DNA from: Jaenimonas drosophilae
Lineage: Eukaryota > Euglenozoa > Kinetoplastea > Trypanosomatida > Trypanosomatidae
Assembly: GCA_030849065.1 (NCBI GenBank)
Contig: JASAON010001629.1
Coordinates: 61,703 to 125,702, forward strand
Reading direction: 5' to 3'
Length of the DNA: 64,000 nt
Part shown: positions 26,666 through 37,194 of the stretch, one piece after another
How the letters are laid out: each line of letters starts with the position of its first letter
Position numbering within the stretch: position 1 is the first letter of the stretch
Program-made: the position numbers and the translations under genes
Notes under the pieces: generated by a model
The model's database searches: none
What the model was told of the DNA's origin: nothing
The model's input: the letters and a program-made list of their open reading frames with translations, nothing else

Positions 26666-28927
26666 CTACTTCCCAAAGGAACCAAACGCGGACGCGGGCG
26701 AGCTGCTTCCACCAAAGCCAAAGACCCCGCCTGAACCTGATGAAGCCGTGGAAGCACCACCAAAAGCCGGTGCCCCAAATCCAACATTTGTGGATGCAGA
26801 GCCAAATGTTGGTTTGGCTTCAGCAGAAGCTGATGCATCAGCTCCAAAAGAAAATGACTTTTCGGCTGTTGCAGAGGTCGATGAGCCAAACGCAGGCTTT
26901 GTTTCAGCGGGTGCGGCTGGGGCACCTCCAAATGAGAACGGGTTGGTAGGTGCAGCAGTGGATGCAGGGGCACCAAATGCAGGCTTCAGTGGAGCACCTC
27001 CTCCAAATGTGAAGGTCTTCGCTGGGGCAGCATCGTCTGTCTTTGCCTTCTTCGCAGGCTCATCATCGTCGCTGTTGGCACCTGGAGCAAAGCCGCTGTC
27101 ATCTGGCATCACAGCAGGTGGCCCAGCCTTGAAGAAGCTATTGCTCGGCGCAACGGAGGCGGGCTTTGTCTCTGCAACGAGGGTCGTAGATCCTCCAATG
27201 GCGAAAGGATTGCTCTGTGTAGAAGGGCTCGGTGAGCCAAACGCAGGCTTTGTTTCAGCGGGTGCGGCTGGGGCACCTCCAAATGAGAACGGGTTGGTAG
27301 GTGCAGCAGTGGATGCAGGGGCACCAAATGCAGGCTTCAGTGGAGCACCTCCTCCAAATGTGAAGGTCTTCGCTGGGGCAGCATCGTCTGTCTTTGCCTT
27401 CTTCGCAGGCTCATCATCGTCGCTGTTGGCACCTGGAGCAAAGCCGCTGTCATCTGGCATCACAGCAGGTGGCCCAGCCTTGAAGAAACCGTTGCCAGTA
27501 GCGGAGCTGGTGGGAGCCGGCTTCGTTTCTGCAGCGGTTGACGTAGCACCTCCAAAGGAGAACGGGTTGGTAGGTGCAGCAGCGGATGCAGGGGCACCAA
27601 ATGCAGGCTTCAGTGGAGCACCTCCTCCAAATGTGAAGGTCTTCGCTGGGGCAGCATCGTCTGTCTTTGCCTTCTTCGCAGGCTCATCATCGTCGCTGTT
27701 GGCACCTGGAGCAAAGCCGCTGTCATCTGGCATCACAGCAGGTGGCCCAGCCTTGAAGAAACCGTTGCCAGTAGCGGAGCTGGTGGGAGCCGGCTTCGTT
27801 TCTGCAGCGGTTGACGTAGCACCTCCAAAGGAGAACGGGTTGGTAGGTGCAGCAGCGGATGCAGGGGCACCAAATGCAGGCTTCAGTGGAGCACCTCCTC
27901 CAAATGTGAAGGTCTTCGCTGGGGCAGCATCGTCTGTCTTTGCCTTCTTCGCAGGCTCATCATCGTCGCTGTTGGCACCTGGAGCAAAGCCGCTGTCATC
28001 CGGCATCACAGCAGGTGGTCCAGCCTTGAAGAATGACGTTGCCGCAGTTCCAGCACTGCCCAGAGCAGCGGGCTTGATACCAACAGTACCTGAGACTGGT
28101 GCCGCACTTGAAAGAGAGAAGGGAGCTTTTGTAAGTGGGGCAGTCACGGGTGGGCTCAACGACTGCTCAGGAAGAGGCAGTTTTTTCTCCGTGAGAACTA
28201 TACGTGGCGCCGAAAGAGACGAAACAGTGGCGTCGGTCGAAGTACGGTCGCGCTTACGTCCTCCCGTCAACTGACGCTGAGCACTGCGGGAAAGTGAGCT
28301 GATGCGAGAAGTGAACGTTTCTGCAGTGTGACGGCGTGGGCGCTGGGGTCCCAACACATCCGATACTGGAGGGTAGTAGCCCCATGCCGTTCCAGATGAT
28401 GGAGTGCAATAGAAGTGGTTAATGGTGATATGTGGGGCTTCAACCGCAGATGCTGGCTGGAGGGAGATGCTCTGATTAGACGTATGTTGTGCGTCCAGCA
28501 TGCTCATCTCTGCAGGGTTGGGACGCCGAAATGACGATTCCGGTAGTTCTGGCATTGCTGGAGCAGCGGGGCGAGTGGAGGGAGTGGTGTCTGGCTCCTC
28601 CGACATGAAGTGGTAAGAGCGATCAGCTGAGAGGCTGGGGGCCTCCTGGGTGACCTCCACGCTTGGAGCAGCTTCATCCTGAGCCGAAGGGAAGAGAGAA
28701 CCCAGAACTGTCTTTGCCAGGCCAACGATGCGCCGCGTGTAAGCCTGTGTAGGTGTGAGCCTCTCGAGATCATGTGGATTGGTGGACGCCACCCACACGC
28801 GACCAGGAACTGGTGTTTCAGAAGAATAGAACGATCCCGAGTCCGATTGATCATGAAGGGGAAGGGATGATGCGGTCCATCGTGGTGCCACCCGAGGCCG
28901 TCCCTGGCGGATGCTGAGGTCGCGCAT
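26666..28927 (-). CDS. FG-repeat nucleoporin
   Basis: This 753-residue protein has the composition of an FG nucleoporin lining the nuclear pore channel. The N-terminal third (about 1-260) is Ser/Pro/Arg-rich without FG. The rest carries repeated FTFGGG, PAFGAP, PFSFGG and PAFG motifs and ends in FGSFGK. Within it, a unit of about 91 residues is repeated, each with a GPPAVMPDDSGFAPGANSD spacer, an acidic DDDEP, a basic KKAK cluster and then FG motifs. There are no membrane segments. Kinetoplastid FG nucleoporins are highly divergent, so I give no symbol. The start is a clean ATG. Confidence 0.85.
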   Translation of the reverse strand: MRDLSIRQGRPRVAPRWTASSLPLHDQSDSGSFYSSETPVPGRVWVASTNPHDLERLTPTQAYTRRIVGLAKTVLGSLFPSAQDEAAPSVEVTQEAPSLSADRSYHFMSEEPDTTPSTRPAAPAMPELPESSFRRPNPAEMSMLDAQHTSNQSISLQPASAVEAPHITINHFYCTPSSGTAWGYYPPVSDVLGPQRPRRHTAETFTSRISSLSRSAQRQLTGGRKRDRTSTDATVSSLSAPRIVLTEKKLPLPEQSLSPPVTAPLTKAPFSLSSAAPVSGTVGIKPAALGSAGTAATSFFKAGPPAVMPDDSGFAPGANSDDDEPAKKAKTDDAAPAKTFTFGGGAPLKPAFGAPASAAAPTNPFSFGGATSTAAETKPAPTSSATGNGFFKAGPPAVMPDDSGFAPGANSDDDEPAKKAKTDDAAPAKTFTFGGGAPLKPAFGAPASAAAPTNPFSFGGATSTAAETKPAPTSSATGNGFFKAGPPAVMPDDSGFAPGANSDDDEPAKKAKTDDAAPAKTFTFGGGAPLKPAFGAPASTAAPTNPFSFGGAPAAPAETKPAFGSPSPSTQSNPFAIGGSTTLVAETKPASVAPSNSFFKAGPPAVMPDDSGFAPGANSDDDEPAKKAKTDDAAPAKTFTFGGGAPLKPAFGAPASTAAPTNPFSFGGAPAAPAETKPAFGSSTSATAEKSFSFGADASASAEAKPTFGSASTNVGFGAPAFGGASTASSGSGGVFGFGGSSSPASAFGSFGK
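26930..28040 (-). repeat. 273-bp tandem repeats in the nucleoporin gene
   Basis: The landmark GGGTTGGTAG recurs at 26940, 27291, 27564 and 27837, giving spacings of 351, 273 and 273 bp. The unit is 91 codons; the longer one carries 26 extra codons. Copies are nearly identical in DNA, indicating recent expansion or gene conversion. Confidence 0.9.
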
Positions 28928-30373
28928 CGCAGAATATGGACAAACTGAAGAAATGGAGAAGTTCTATGACCTAGATCAATAAGCACAAACGAAGCAGGCA
29001 CCTTTCTTGGATGAAAGAAGTAGAAAGAAGGGGAAGTAGTGATTGAAAAGTGCAGACAATCGTTCAGTAAGAGAGAGAGCGGTGCCTCTCTCACCCTACC
29101 CATCACCACTCGCATGGTAGAGATATAGGCCCCATGGTGCCTCTACAAAACCTTGCTGGCGATTGTAGTGAGGTGGGAAGAAAGGAGAGCCGCCACAGCC
29201 CAAATGCTGTAGATGAGAGTGTGAGCCTACCACTGCAGAAGACTCTGTTGGGTATATAAAGAGCTGTACACGGATACATGTGTATCTGTACTTTTGCCTG
29301 TGCTACGTACCAATGAAACATAAAACTTGATGAAAAGGAAAGAAAACAAAAACGGTTACGAAACGAGAGTGAAATCCCTCAAGGTACATCGGGAAGGGGT
29401 ACGGACCACAGCGGGGTCGTGGTGCCATTCCCAAAGGCTGGACTTTGAGGTACGTGCTGCATACGTGTGTAGGTAGGAGAATCACAGGAGGTCGCAAGCC
29501 CAATGGCGCAGTGCTTTCCTCCTGTGCTGATAGCTACGATGGAATGATATCGAGCACAGGTCCAACTCGGGTAGTGCCGCCCACTTCCAACATGCAGTCG
29601 TGAGGACCTAGCTGTCCCCACCACTACTGTGGTTTACTCCGCTCATCTACATCTCAATCTTCAATGGTGTGTTTGTCAAGCATGTCGAACCACACCAAGG
29701 ACCAGATGGGCCAGTTATACCCACTCGCCCGCATCTCTCTGGGCAAATACCGAAGAGATAACACGTGAGTGGGGCAGAAGTGATAGCACACGCCGCGACA
29801 CGACAACAGAAGCGAACCAAAGCAATCAATAAAAGAAACAAGTCAGACCTCTCCGGGAAACATCAATGTAGCCGGAAAAACAATCACTTTGTCCGCTTCT
29901 ACTGCCTAGCCGACTCGTGGAAATTCCACGCGGCTCTAATCTCTCTTGCTCGACAGGTACGCAAGCATCAAACGGCACGCTGAAATCTGCCCCAACAAAA
30001 CACCAACCGGGATGAAAGATAAACTGTGCTGAAAGAGGGAGATGTGATGGGTAGTGATTTGCTGCCACTGGTATTCTACAGCATCCACTGTGCCGCTCAC
30101 CAACCAGGACTCAACATCTTTGTGAAAAGAAACAGGGTCTTGGTCACACTGGGGGTCATGGACGGCGGAGCAACGTGGTGAATCTGGCCAACACATTGGT
30201 CTACATTATCATCCGCAGAGAAACGGAGGGGATGGATAGGAGAGGGGGGATGATCGACGGGGTGGGAGAGAGAAGTGCCTGCTAGGGTCTTTCTCTGCAT
30301 CTTCCTTGTGCAGTTACGACCTCACAGTCAAGCTGGGTCCCGTCTCTCTCCTTTCTCTTTGCTGGGTAGAGCT
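28928..30373. other. 1.4-kb intergenic region without a supported gene
   Basis: Open frames here are short, mostly lack ATG starts, and translate to motif-free sequence. No tRNA-like B box (GGTTCGANTCC or its complement) was found by eye. It probably holds a long 3' UTR of the nucleoporin-side gene and a 5' UTR, but a non-coding RNA cannot be excluded. Confidence 0.5.
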
Positions 30374-31858
30374 TTAGCTTTCCGTCGCCTTCTGCTTGCT
30401 CTCCCATACCGCAAGCTTGGTGATGGCGTTGGCATTATGCGAGAACTTTCCTAGCACTGTCGCCAGCTCCTTCTGAAGCTCAGCGCTGGAGAGCCCCATC
30501 ATCATGCCACTGTTGTAAGCCTGAACTGCCCGATCGAGCATCTTCTGGCCCATCTCCGACTCCAATACCCCGCGGGCGTCAGAGGCAGGGATTGAGGTGC
30601 CACAGGCGAGGTAAATGACTTCCTGGGCGCCATTGGTCGATTCATCGCCAAATTCTTCCGGATGTCCGCCTAAGTTGGTCTTTCCGACCATCTCCTTTCC
30701 TTGCTTCGCGATTGCCTTCTTCTCATTGATGTAGTCACAACCATCGTCGGCGTCATCCTGATCAGGCTCCTGCTTGGCCTCTGTCGCCGTCGCGCTGCCG
30801 TGCTTGGCGAGCATCGCCATCATTTCCTGATGGTTCATGCCACGAAGCATGCCACGCAGCTCCTTCACAGATGGCTGCGGGGCATCTTCAGGTGGAGACG
30901 GTGGGCGGTCCGTGGTCGTCGTGGGTGATTGAGGAGAGCGGCCTTGGTGGCGAGTCTCATACTCCGCACGGTCCTTCTCCGCCTGCTGCTCCAAATCAGC
31001 ACTAAAGCCCTTAAGCGACTCCTGGACGAAGTGGCTCTCTAAGATGCGATTGATGCTGGGGCGTTGAACGGGGTTGATCTGCAGGAGGCTGGCACACAAC
31101 GCGCGCATCTCAGACGGCACTGTCTGAGGAATCGGATCATACTGCCCTGCAAGAACCTTCTTGAGCAGCTCCTTGAGCGACTTCGCATTGAAGGGTCGCT
31201 GCAGCGTCAAGGTTTCGTAAAAGACCACGCCCAAGGCCCAAACATCACTCTTGTTGTTGTAGGGGCGGCTCTGGCAGAGCTCTGGGGAGAAGTAATAGGG
31301 CGTGCCACAGACGGTCTTGGCACACGCCATCGTGCTCTGAAGGACGGTGGAGATACCAAAATCACCGAGCTTCACCACATTTTTAGACGTAAGAAACACA
31401 TTAGCGGTCTTTAAGTCTCGATGGAGGATGTGATTGTCGTGGAGGTACTTCAGTGCCATACAGATTTGCAAGAACCAAAACATCGCTAAGTTAGGATCAA
31501 AGTTGGTTGGTGGGTCCGTCTTCTTGGCTTCCTTGATGCGCGTGCTCAGATCCCCACCATCGGCATATTCCATGACAATAAAGATGAGAGTTCCATCCTC
31601 AAAATGCTCATGGTAGCGAATGATGTTGGGATGATTTACCGCGGCAAGAATGCGGATTTCATTCTGCACATCGCGTTTCTCCTTCGCCGTCATGGTAGCG
31701 CTATCAATTGCCTTGGCCACATAACGGCGTCGGTTGGTTTTTGAGCGGACGAGAACGGCCTCGCCAAAGCTGCCCTTACCAATGTTCTTCACGCGTTGGT
31801 ACTTGCTCCGAAAGATCTTCGACTCCATCGCCTTCGACTCCTCTGCGGCTTGGGCCAT
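30374..31858 (-). CDS. NEK-family Ser/Thr protein kinase
   Basis: A 494-residue NIMA-related kinase, the second in the window. The kinase domain covers about residues 20-275 with an intact glycine loop GKGSFGEAV, AKA lysine K49, alpha-C glutamate E67, HRDLKTAN with D148, DFG with D167 and a GTPYYFSPE activation segment. A helical Glu/Arg-rich stretch follows, then a linker and a C-terminal helical domain (about 405-490) that looks folded. Family members in trypanosomatids act in basal-body, kinetoplast or flagellar control; this one is more canonical than the kinase at 3853-5511. The ATG at 31858 is the first of the frame; a second Met at residue 11 is possible. Confidence 0.92.
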   Translation of the reverse strand: MAQAAEESKAMESKIFRSKYQRVKNIGKGSFGEAVLVRSKTNRRRYVAKAIDSATMTAKEKRDVQNEIRILAAVNHPNIIRYHEHFEDGTLIFIVMEYADGGDLSTRIKEAKKTDPPTNFDPNLAMFWFLQICMALKYLHDNHILHRDLKTANVFLTSKNVVKLGDFGISTVLQSTMACAKTVCGTPYYFSPELCQSRPYNNKSDVWALGVVFYETLTLQRPFNAKSLKELLKKVLAGQYDPIPQTVPSEMRALCASLLQINPVQRPSINRILESHFVQESLKGFSADLEQQAEKDRAEYETRHQGRSPQSPTTTTDRPPSPPEDAPQPSVKELRGMLRGMNHQEMMAMLAKHGSATATEAKQEPDQDDADDGCDYINEKKAIAKQGKEMVGKTNLGGHPEEFGDESTNGAQEVIYLACGTSIPASDARGVLESEMGQKMLDRAVQAYNSGMMMGLSSAELQKELATVLGKFSHNANAITKLAVWESKQKATES

Positions 31859-32573
31859 GGCTCTGTGACTCTCTCAAAGGTAATGGGTGAGATGTTAGGT
31901 AGATGCTGCTGTGTGCAAAAGGTCCGCAATAAACGACCCTTCTTGCCTAGGTTGAGAAATAATCAGGAGTTGGAAGTTCACTCAAAGTGTGTGTACAGCA
32001 GCAGACACTTTAGGTGGCGAGTGGTGGGACTAACGTGAAGTAACGAACGACTGCCTTTCCGGGTAACCAGGAGAGGAATAGGGGGTAGTAGAGGGTTCGA
32101 CAGAGCGGGCACTAGAAATAGAGAGCTAACTGTGGCAAGGAAGATGGGAAGTCAGGAATCAAATGAGAATATGTGGTAATACAGAATGAAGTAGAATCAT
32201 ACAACAACTGCAGGTATAGTCATGTAGCGTAGCAAGTAAAAAAAGTCTTTGGGTCTCATCCATACAAAGGAGGGGTGAGTGCCCTCCACTCCAATGCACA
32301 CGGAGAAGGTAGCGCATAAGAGCGCGCACCCCCACGTCAACGAAGTGGGGGTTGGGTATTCTACATCACAAAAAGACATCGATGACAGAGCGTTGAGAAA
32401 GGGAGACAGTAGAAGCTCTAATGGATTAGGCGGAGACGTAGAGAGCAAGCCCTCAAGAATGTGGATGACAAGCCGACACTCACTCTTCGTGTCGTCATGA
32501 AGCCAACCCAACTCCATGTCTATTACCCTCTGTTTGTGACCATCACATGCCTAGCTCTTGGCGCATCCTTAGC
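31859..32573. other. Intergenic spacer
   Basis: No supported gene; only short frames without motifs. It lies between the CFAP96-like gene (3' end) and the NEK kinase. Confidence 0.5.
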
Positions 32574-33608
32574 TTAATAGAAGCGGCGGAGGCACGATGA
32601 GATGATGGACGTTTTGGGGAAAGAGTTGGGCTTCCATTCCGGCGCACCATCAATGCGGCCGGGCTCAGGGGCGACCTTCTTCTTTCCGCCTCTCTTCTTC
32701 TTTCCAGCCTCCATCTCCTCAGGGGAGACCCAGCGGTTTGGGAAGGGATTAATGCAACCCTGCTCACCAGAGCGGACCGTGTCGCCGCGGAAGGCCTTCT
32801 CGTGGAGCTCCGGTGGCTCTACGGGCTTCTTCTTTTGCTGGTGGCGCTTCTTCTTGTCCGGCGGCGGGATGTACTCCGTGTAGACGCCCGAGACACCAGT
32901 TCCGGGAAGCTCATCCAAATAGGCGTGGTTCACGCCAGGGACGCGGAAGGCTCCGTCAATGGCCTTCAGAGGAGGAGCCTGGCGCTTTTTGCGCTGAGCC
33001 TCCAGCTTCGCTGCGGAGTCGTAGTCCGCCTGCCAGTTGTCATTATAAACCACCTTCTCCAGGGTCAAGCCGGGGAAGCCGTAGGTGCCCTTCTTCCCAG
33101 GATTAGTCTTCACATTGGGAAGGTTCGTCGGAAGAGCTGGCGCGGGCTTCTTCTTCTTGTTACGGCGGCGCTTCTTGTCCTTTGGATCTTGCCAGGGCTC
33201 GGTCATGTACTCGTAGGGACGATCCTGGAAGCAGCCATAGTAGCTGCCTGCACCAGCGCTAGTTTGGGGGTAAGATGAGGGCATGAAGTCCTTGTCAGAA
33301 ATCTTTGGCGGGGGGTGCGACTTCTGGTGCTTCTTCTTAAGCTGGTACTCCTCTAGTTCACCAGGTGCCCAGTTGCCTACTGGCTTCCCGTCGTTCTGCT
33401 CCGCAGAGGCCAAGGTAAGGTACTTGTTCTCGAACAGCGTTTCCGGCCCACTGCCAGGGGGGCAGTGGCCAATCTGGAATCCCCTGCCAAGATAACGTGA
33501 GGGAAGGCAGTCATCCTTGTTGTAGGGGTCAGTTTTCTTCGGGTCCGGATCTGAGGAGAGGTACGGCGGGTCCTGGAACAGCCCTCCATACACGCTCTTG
33601 TCGGTCAT
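32574..33608 (-). CDS. CFAP96: CFAP96 / C4orf47-type ciliary protein
   Basis: This 344-residue protein matches the UPF0602/C4orf47 (CFAP96) family, found in ciliated eukaryotes and associated with cilia and centrosomes. Shared features are a start with GLF near KSVYGG, GSYYGCFQD, TNPGKKGTYGFPGLTLEK, a DYDSAAKLEAQRKK segment, and INPFPNRW near the C-terminus, in the family order. It is rich in Lys, Pro and Tyr, with several poly-Lys patches (KKKRRRNKKKK type), and has no membrane segments. A role at the axoneme or basal body follows from the family, not from the sequence itself. The length is close to the human protein of about 309 residues. Confidence 0.75.
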   Translation of the reverse strand: MTDKSVYGGLFQDPPYLSSDPDPKKTDPYNKDDCLPSRYLGRGFQIGHCPPGSGPETLFENKYLTLASAEQNDGKPVGNWAPGELEEYQLKKKHQKSHPPPKISDKDFMPSSYPQTSAGAGSYYGCFQDRPYEYMTEPWQDPKDKKRRRNKKKKPAPALPTNLPNVKTNPGKKGTYGFPGLTLEKVVYNDNWQADYDSAAKLEAQRKKRQAPPLKAIDGAFRVPGVNHAYLDELPGTGVSGVYTEYIPPPDKKKRHQQKKKPVEPPELHEKAFRGDTVRSGEQGCINPFPNRWVSPEEMEAGKKKRGGKKKVAPEPGRIDGAPEWKPNSFPKTSIISSCLRRFY

Positions 33609-34107
33609 CTTGACTCGTTACGAACTACAATATACACCACTTTAGCAAGAAGAGAAGGGCAAAGCAGCAGATTCAGGTTATTGAGGCCCATCTCAAAAGA
33701 GACGGTGTGGTATCCAAGCACCCCTCCCGCAGGTCCTCATCCCACCAGCAAATGCGTGAGGTGTGGTAGAGGTGGCGGTTGGATGCATGAGTGTGTATCA
33801 AGGAAGTGTTAGAACCCTCACGCGTGCTTCACGTGTTTGAGGGCCGGGCACAACCGAAGCGTGGACGGGAAACAATCTTCCTTGCCAGGAAAGGGAGAAA
33901 GTTGAGCATCGTCATCCACCATTGGTTGGCCGGCCACACCACTGGACCACGCCTCGCTTGTGTTACGAAGGTGTACAAGGAACCGTTGGCCCACCAACTG
34001 ATAGAACAGGTAATAACGACAGAGTGGCCCTGTAGCACTGCAGCATGACAACAGCAGATCTGCACGTCGTTGGAGACAGGGGGTGGGGGCAGTCCGTTGA
34101 CTCGCAC
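33609..34107. other. Intergenic spacer
   Basis: No supported gene. Short minus-strand frames have no motif and no context beyond processing signals. Confidence 0.5.
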
Positions 34108-36642
34108 TTAGACATCAAAGGTGATCTCCACCGGAACCCCTTGGTCATCCACACGCTCCGCAGCGATTACTTGCTCTCGCCGATCACGATCGGCAACCTC
34201 TTGTTGTGTCATACACTCCAGCTGCTCTCGTGCCTCATCCATTTCTTTAGTGTACTGCTCAAAAGCAGATGCCCAGCGCTGAGACGCGGGGCCTATCTGA
34301 GCCTCCTTTTCCACACCCATAAGTACCAACTGCTTGAGGGATGTCTCGTAGAGTCGGAGGCAAGTTGCACTGACTGAGCGAAGGAAGCTTTGGGCAGTGA
34401 CGATGCTCTGTGTCCTGGCTTCTTGCTGAACAAATGCGTGGGACAAACTCAGGCCACGCTCAAGGCCCTCCTGCAGCTTGCGCGCATCCTCCGCTGTGAG
34501 CGACGCACTGCGTGTGATGATGCGATCGAAGTGAGCATAGTACAGCAGTGCCAGGTTGTATGGTAGCATGGGGAAGCTCTTGGTGGCTGCAGGGTCCGTC
34601 AAGGTCTTCTCGAGAAGCTCAATCGCTTCAGTGTAGCGTGCCTCGCTGGCGAGGCAGAAGGCAAAGGCTGAGCTCTGAGCCGCAGTGAGCGATCCCTCAT
34701 GCTGCTCGAAGTGGTCAATAGACTGCTTATAGGCCTCACATAGAAGCATGACGTTTGCCATGTGGACTGAGTAGTTCTCGCGAACTGCCTCCACATTGGG
34801 GACTGCCTCTCCCACACGGTGCAGAAATGACTGACAATGATCGTAGTCCTTCTCCAGACCCAAGCAGCACGCCAACCCATGTAGAGCGAGGAGGTTGTCG
34901 CTGTCTTGGCGTAGAGCATAAAGAAAACGATCCTTGGCGCTTGACAGGAAGCGCTGGCTATCCTTTCCTCGCTGCTGGGCACACCAGAGGAACGATTTGC
35001 CAAGGGCTAATGCGACTGGGACAGACTTGCTCCGCTGCACGCGTAGCGCCTCCATGCATGCCATGTGCCGCTGTTGATCGTAAAAGTCTTGGCCAATATA
35101 GGCCGAGGCCAACGACGCATCGGGCACGACCTGCTGGAGGAGCGTGAGCCATGCCACCGCCTGACGCACTTGCCCGTCCTCCTTCGCCATGTCGTGAAGA
35201 CGAAAGTAAGGGAGGGTAAAGTGACTCTGTTGTTTGATGAGGTACAGGTACAGCGACCGTGCACGTGTTCGGTCGGTGGCTTCAAGTAGGAGTGCTAAGT
35301 TGAAGAGTAGCGGCACGTGCTGGACATCCAAAGGAGCGTTGGTCGTGAGGAAGGTTACACCCATCTCTGCATCGACGATTGCCTGAAGTGCCGTGACGTC
35401 CTTGCGCAGCACCGCCAAATTCGCCAAGAGGGTGAAGGGTGGGCTTTGACCAACATCGTGTGAGACACGAATCACATGGGATACCAGCTTGGCCGACTCC
35501 TCCACATCGAGACGAGCGCACCAGGACGCGAGAGCCCAGGTTGCGGGGTCGCCTTGAGCGTTGCTGTGAATGAGGAGAGAGCAGTAGCGCAGGGCAGCGC
35601 TGTGGTCTCCGGTACGGGTGGCGTGGAGAGCCAACAGCTGCAGCACTTCCTTCTCCTGCGGACGCTGTTCATGGATGCTACGAAGCAACGCGACCGCTTC
35701 ATCAACCTTATTGGTGTAGTAGAGGAGACGGGCGTAGTGTACGCGGGCGGCTAGCAGATGAGGGAGAGCGCGGAGAGCGGCCTCTAGCCGAGACTGAGCC
35801 GCAGACCAATCACCAGCGGCCAGCAGTGCACGGCCTTCCTGGAAGTCGGCCATGGCACGCTCCTCCTTGGTGCCCAGCTGACGCACAGCGGCCAGGAGAG
35901 TCTGTAGAGGTCGCAGCACGTGGCCCAGCCGTCGCTCCATCAAGGACTTGAAGTAGAGGAGGTCACCCACCTTGAGAAGCACCGTGGCGTTGTGGGGAAG
36001 CAGCCGCTGCAGCTGATGAACCGTCTCAGATGCCTGTGAGAGCAGGCGGAGATCAAGATAGACGACGAGCAAGGCCAGTAGTGCGAGCTCGTCATCGGGG
36101 TTCAGCGCGAGGGCTCTCTCAAGACACTTCTTGGCAAAAGGGATCTTGCCCAGACGGAAGGCGCAGAGGCCCATACCAACTCGAGCAAGCGGCGGGGTGA
36201 CCTCGCTTCCCAAGGCGCTTATCACCTCGCGATACTCACCAAAGCTCTTCTTGTAGTCCTTCGCCTCGTAGTAAACGGCAGCCAGGCCCATGCTGGCAAG
36301 GACAAACTTTGAGTCGCATGCCCGAGCAGCCTCAAACTTGCGTCGTGCCGTGGTGTAGTTGGCGTTAGAGAGGGCAGCCAACCCTTCCATGTAGTGCTGC
36401 ATGGCCTCGATCAATCCACGGCTGGGGGCACCAGCCTCACCCAACGCCCGTCGGACTTCCACGACGCTTCCCTCCATGGCGGCTAAGGAAGCCTGCATGC
36501 AGCAGGCATCGAGAGCAGATTCAACGTCGGAGCGAGCCTTGGCCTCTCCTGCCGTGGCGGTGAGGATCGACCCCGCCGCCTCCACATCGCCCTTTGCGAA
36601 GGCGTGGAGTGCCTGGTGAACGGGATCCTTCGTGGCCATCAT
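34108..36642 (-). CDS. CTR9: CTR9-like TPR protein (PAF1 complex)
   Basis: An 844-residue protein consisting almost entirely of tetratricopeptide-like helical repeats, from about residue 60 to 770, with a charged, coiled-coil C-terminal end. Segments such as ASMGLAAVYYEAKDYKKSFGEYREVI, ARVGMGLCAFRLGKIPFAKKCLERALAL and HGLACCLGLEKDYDHCQSFLHRVGE follow the CTR9 pattern of alternating IGxxxxxLGNxxxAxxAFxRAL units. CTR9 scaffolds the PAF1 elongation complex, which trypanosomes keep in reduced form. The first two codons are both ATG; the start may be either. Other TPR scaffolds are possible, but the length and the early repeats favour CTR9. Confidence 0.75.
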   Translation of the reverse strand: MMATKDPVHQALHAFAKGDVEAAGSILTATAGEAKARSDVESALDACCMQASLAAMEGSVVEVRRALGEAGAPSRGLIEAMQHYMEGLAALSNANYTTARRKFEAARACDSKFVLASMGLAAVYYEAKDYKKSFGEYREVISALGSEVTPPLARVGMGLCAFRLGKIPFAKKCLERALALNPDDELALLALLVVYLDLRLLSQASETVHQLQRLLPHNATVLLKVGDLLYFKSLMERRLGHVLRPLQTLLAAVRQLGTKEERAMADFQEGRALLAAGDWSAAQSRLEAALRALPHLLAARVHYARLLYYTNKVDEAVALLRSIHEQRPQEKEVLQLLALHATRTGDHSAALRYCSLLIHSNAQGDPATWALASWCARLDVEESAKLVSHVIRVSHDVGQSPPFTLLANLAVLRKDVTALQAIVDAEMGVTFLTTNAPLDVQHVPLLFNLALLLEATDRTRARSLYLYLIKQQSHFTLPYFRLHDMAKEDGQVRQAVAWLTLLQQVVPDASLASAYIGQDFYDQQRHMACMEALRVQRSKSVPVALALGKSFLWCAQQRGKDSQRFLSSAKDRFLYALRQDSDNLLALHGLACCLGLEKDYDHCQSFLHRVGEAVPNVEAVRENYSVHMANVMLLCEAYKQSIDHFEQHEGSLTAAQSSAFAFCLASEARYTEAIELLEKTLTDPAATKSFPMLPYNLALLYYAHFDRIITRSASLTAEDARKLQEGLERGLSLSHAFVQQEARTQSIVTAQSFLRSVSATCLRLYETSLKQLVLMGVEKEAQIGPASQRWASAFEQYTKEMDEAREQLECMTQQEVADRDRREQVIAAERVDDQGVPVEITFDV

Positions 36643-37194
36643 ACTTGTTGGGACCTAACAAGATGATCTGGCGACAGGAGAATGAATCTGTGTTTTGGTT
36701 ATCCTTGTCGGTGTTGTGGTGATGATGGGAAGCAAATGATGCTACTCGTATTTTCACCAAATATGGTCTTCTGGATGACAACAACAGCGGCAGCAGACCC
36801 CGCTCCTCTGCCAACAATTGAGGATATTTCCCGACGAAGGGGAGGGGGCGGTTACCGATGATGCTCCCACGCACCAAAAGTCAGCTACAGATGCTGAAAG
36901 GGACGATGTCGATCAGCTCCACTGACTTTCACAGTTGATGTGCTCAGTTCGGATGGGTTACGATGACCGAAGCTGAGGTGTCAGGTAGGAGATGATTTGG
37001 TTGCTGAGAAGATGAAAAAAATGAAAAAAAGAGGAATACCTTCACCAAGAAGCTTACAGGCAGTACTGTCCAAGTGTGCGTATAATTGGCAGAGATGAGT
37101 ATCACCAAGGTCCGTAAGTTAGATCTTGTGGTTATGGTCAGGCATTGGGGGGCTACCATGTTAAACGTAACCTACGTATGAGTTGACTCGGCTG
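36643..37194. other. Intergenic spacer
   Basis: No supported gene. It contains A-rich plus-strand runs (sense-strand T tracts) around 37014-37035, expected near RNA processing sites. Confidence 0.5.

Noticed and set aside
26541..28274. 577-codon plus-strand open frame
   Set aside because: Antisense to the FG nucleoporin repeats; its Gly/Ala/Pro-rich repeats are the complement of the FG units and no plus-strand gene occurs elsewhere.
28928..30373. tRNA or other small RNA genes in long spacers
   Set aside because: Searched by eye for B-box GGTTCGANTCC and its complement in the long spacers; near matches (for example around 29680 and 32090) lack a matching acceptor stem and A box.
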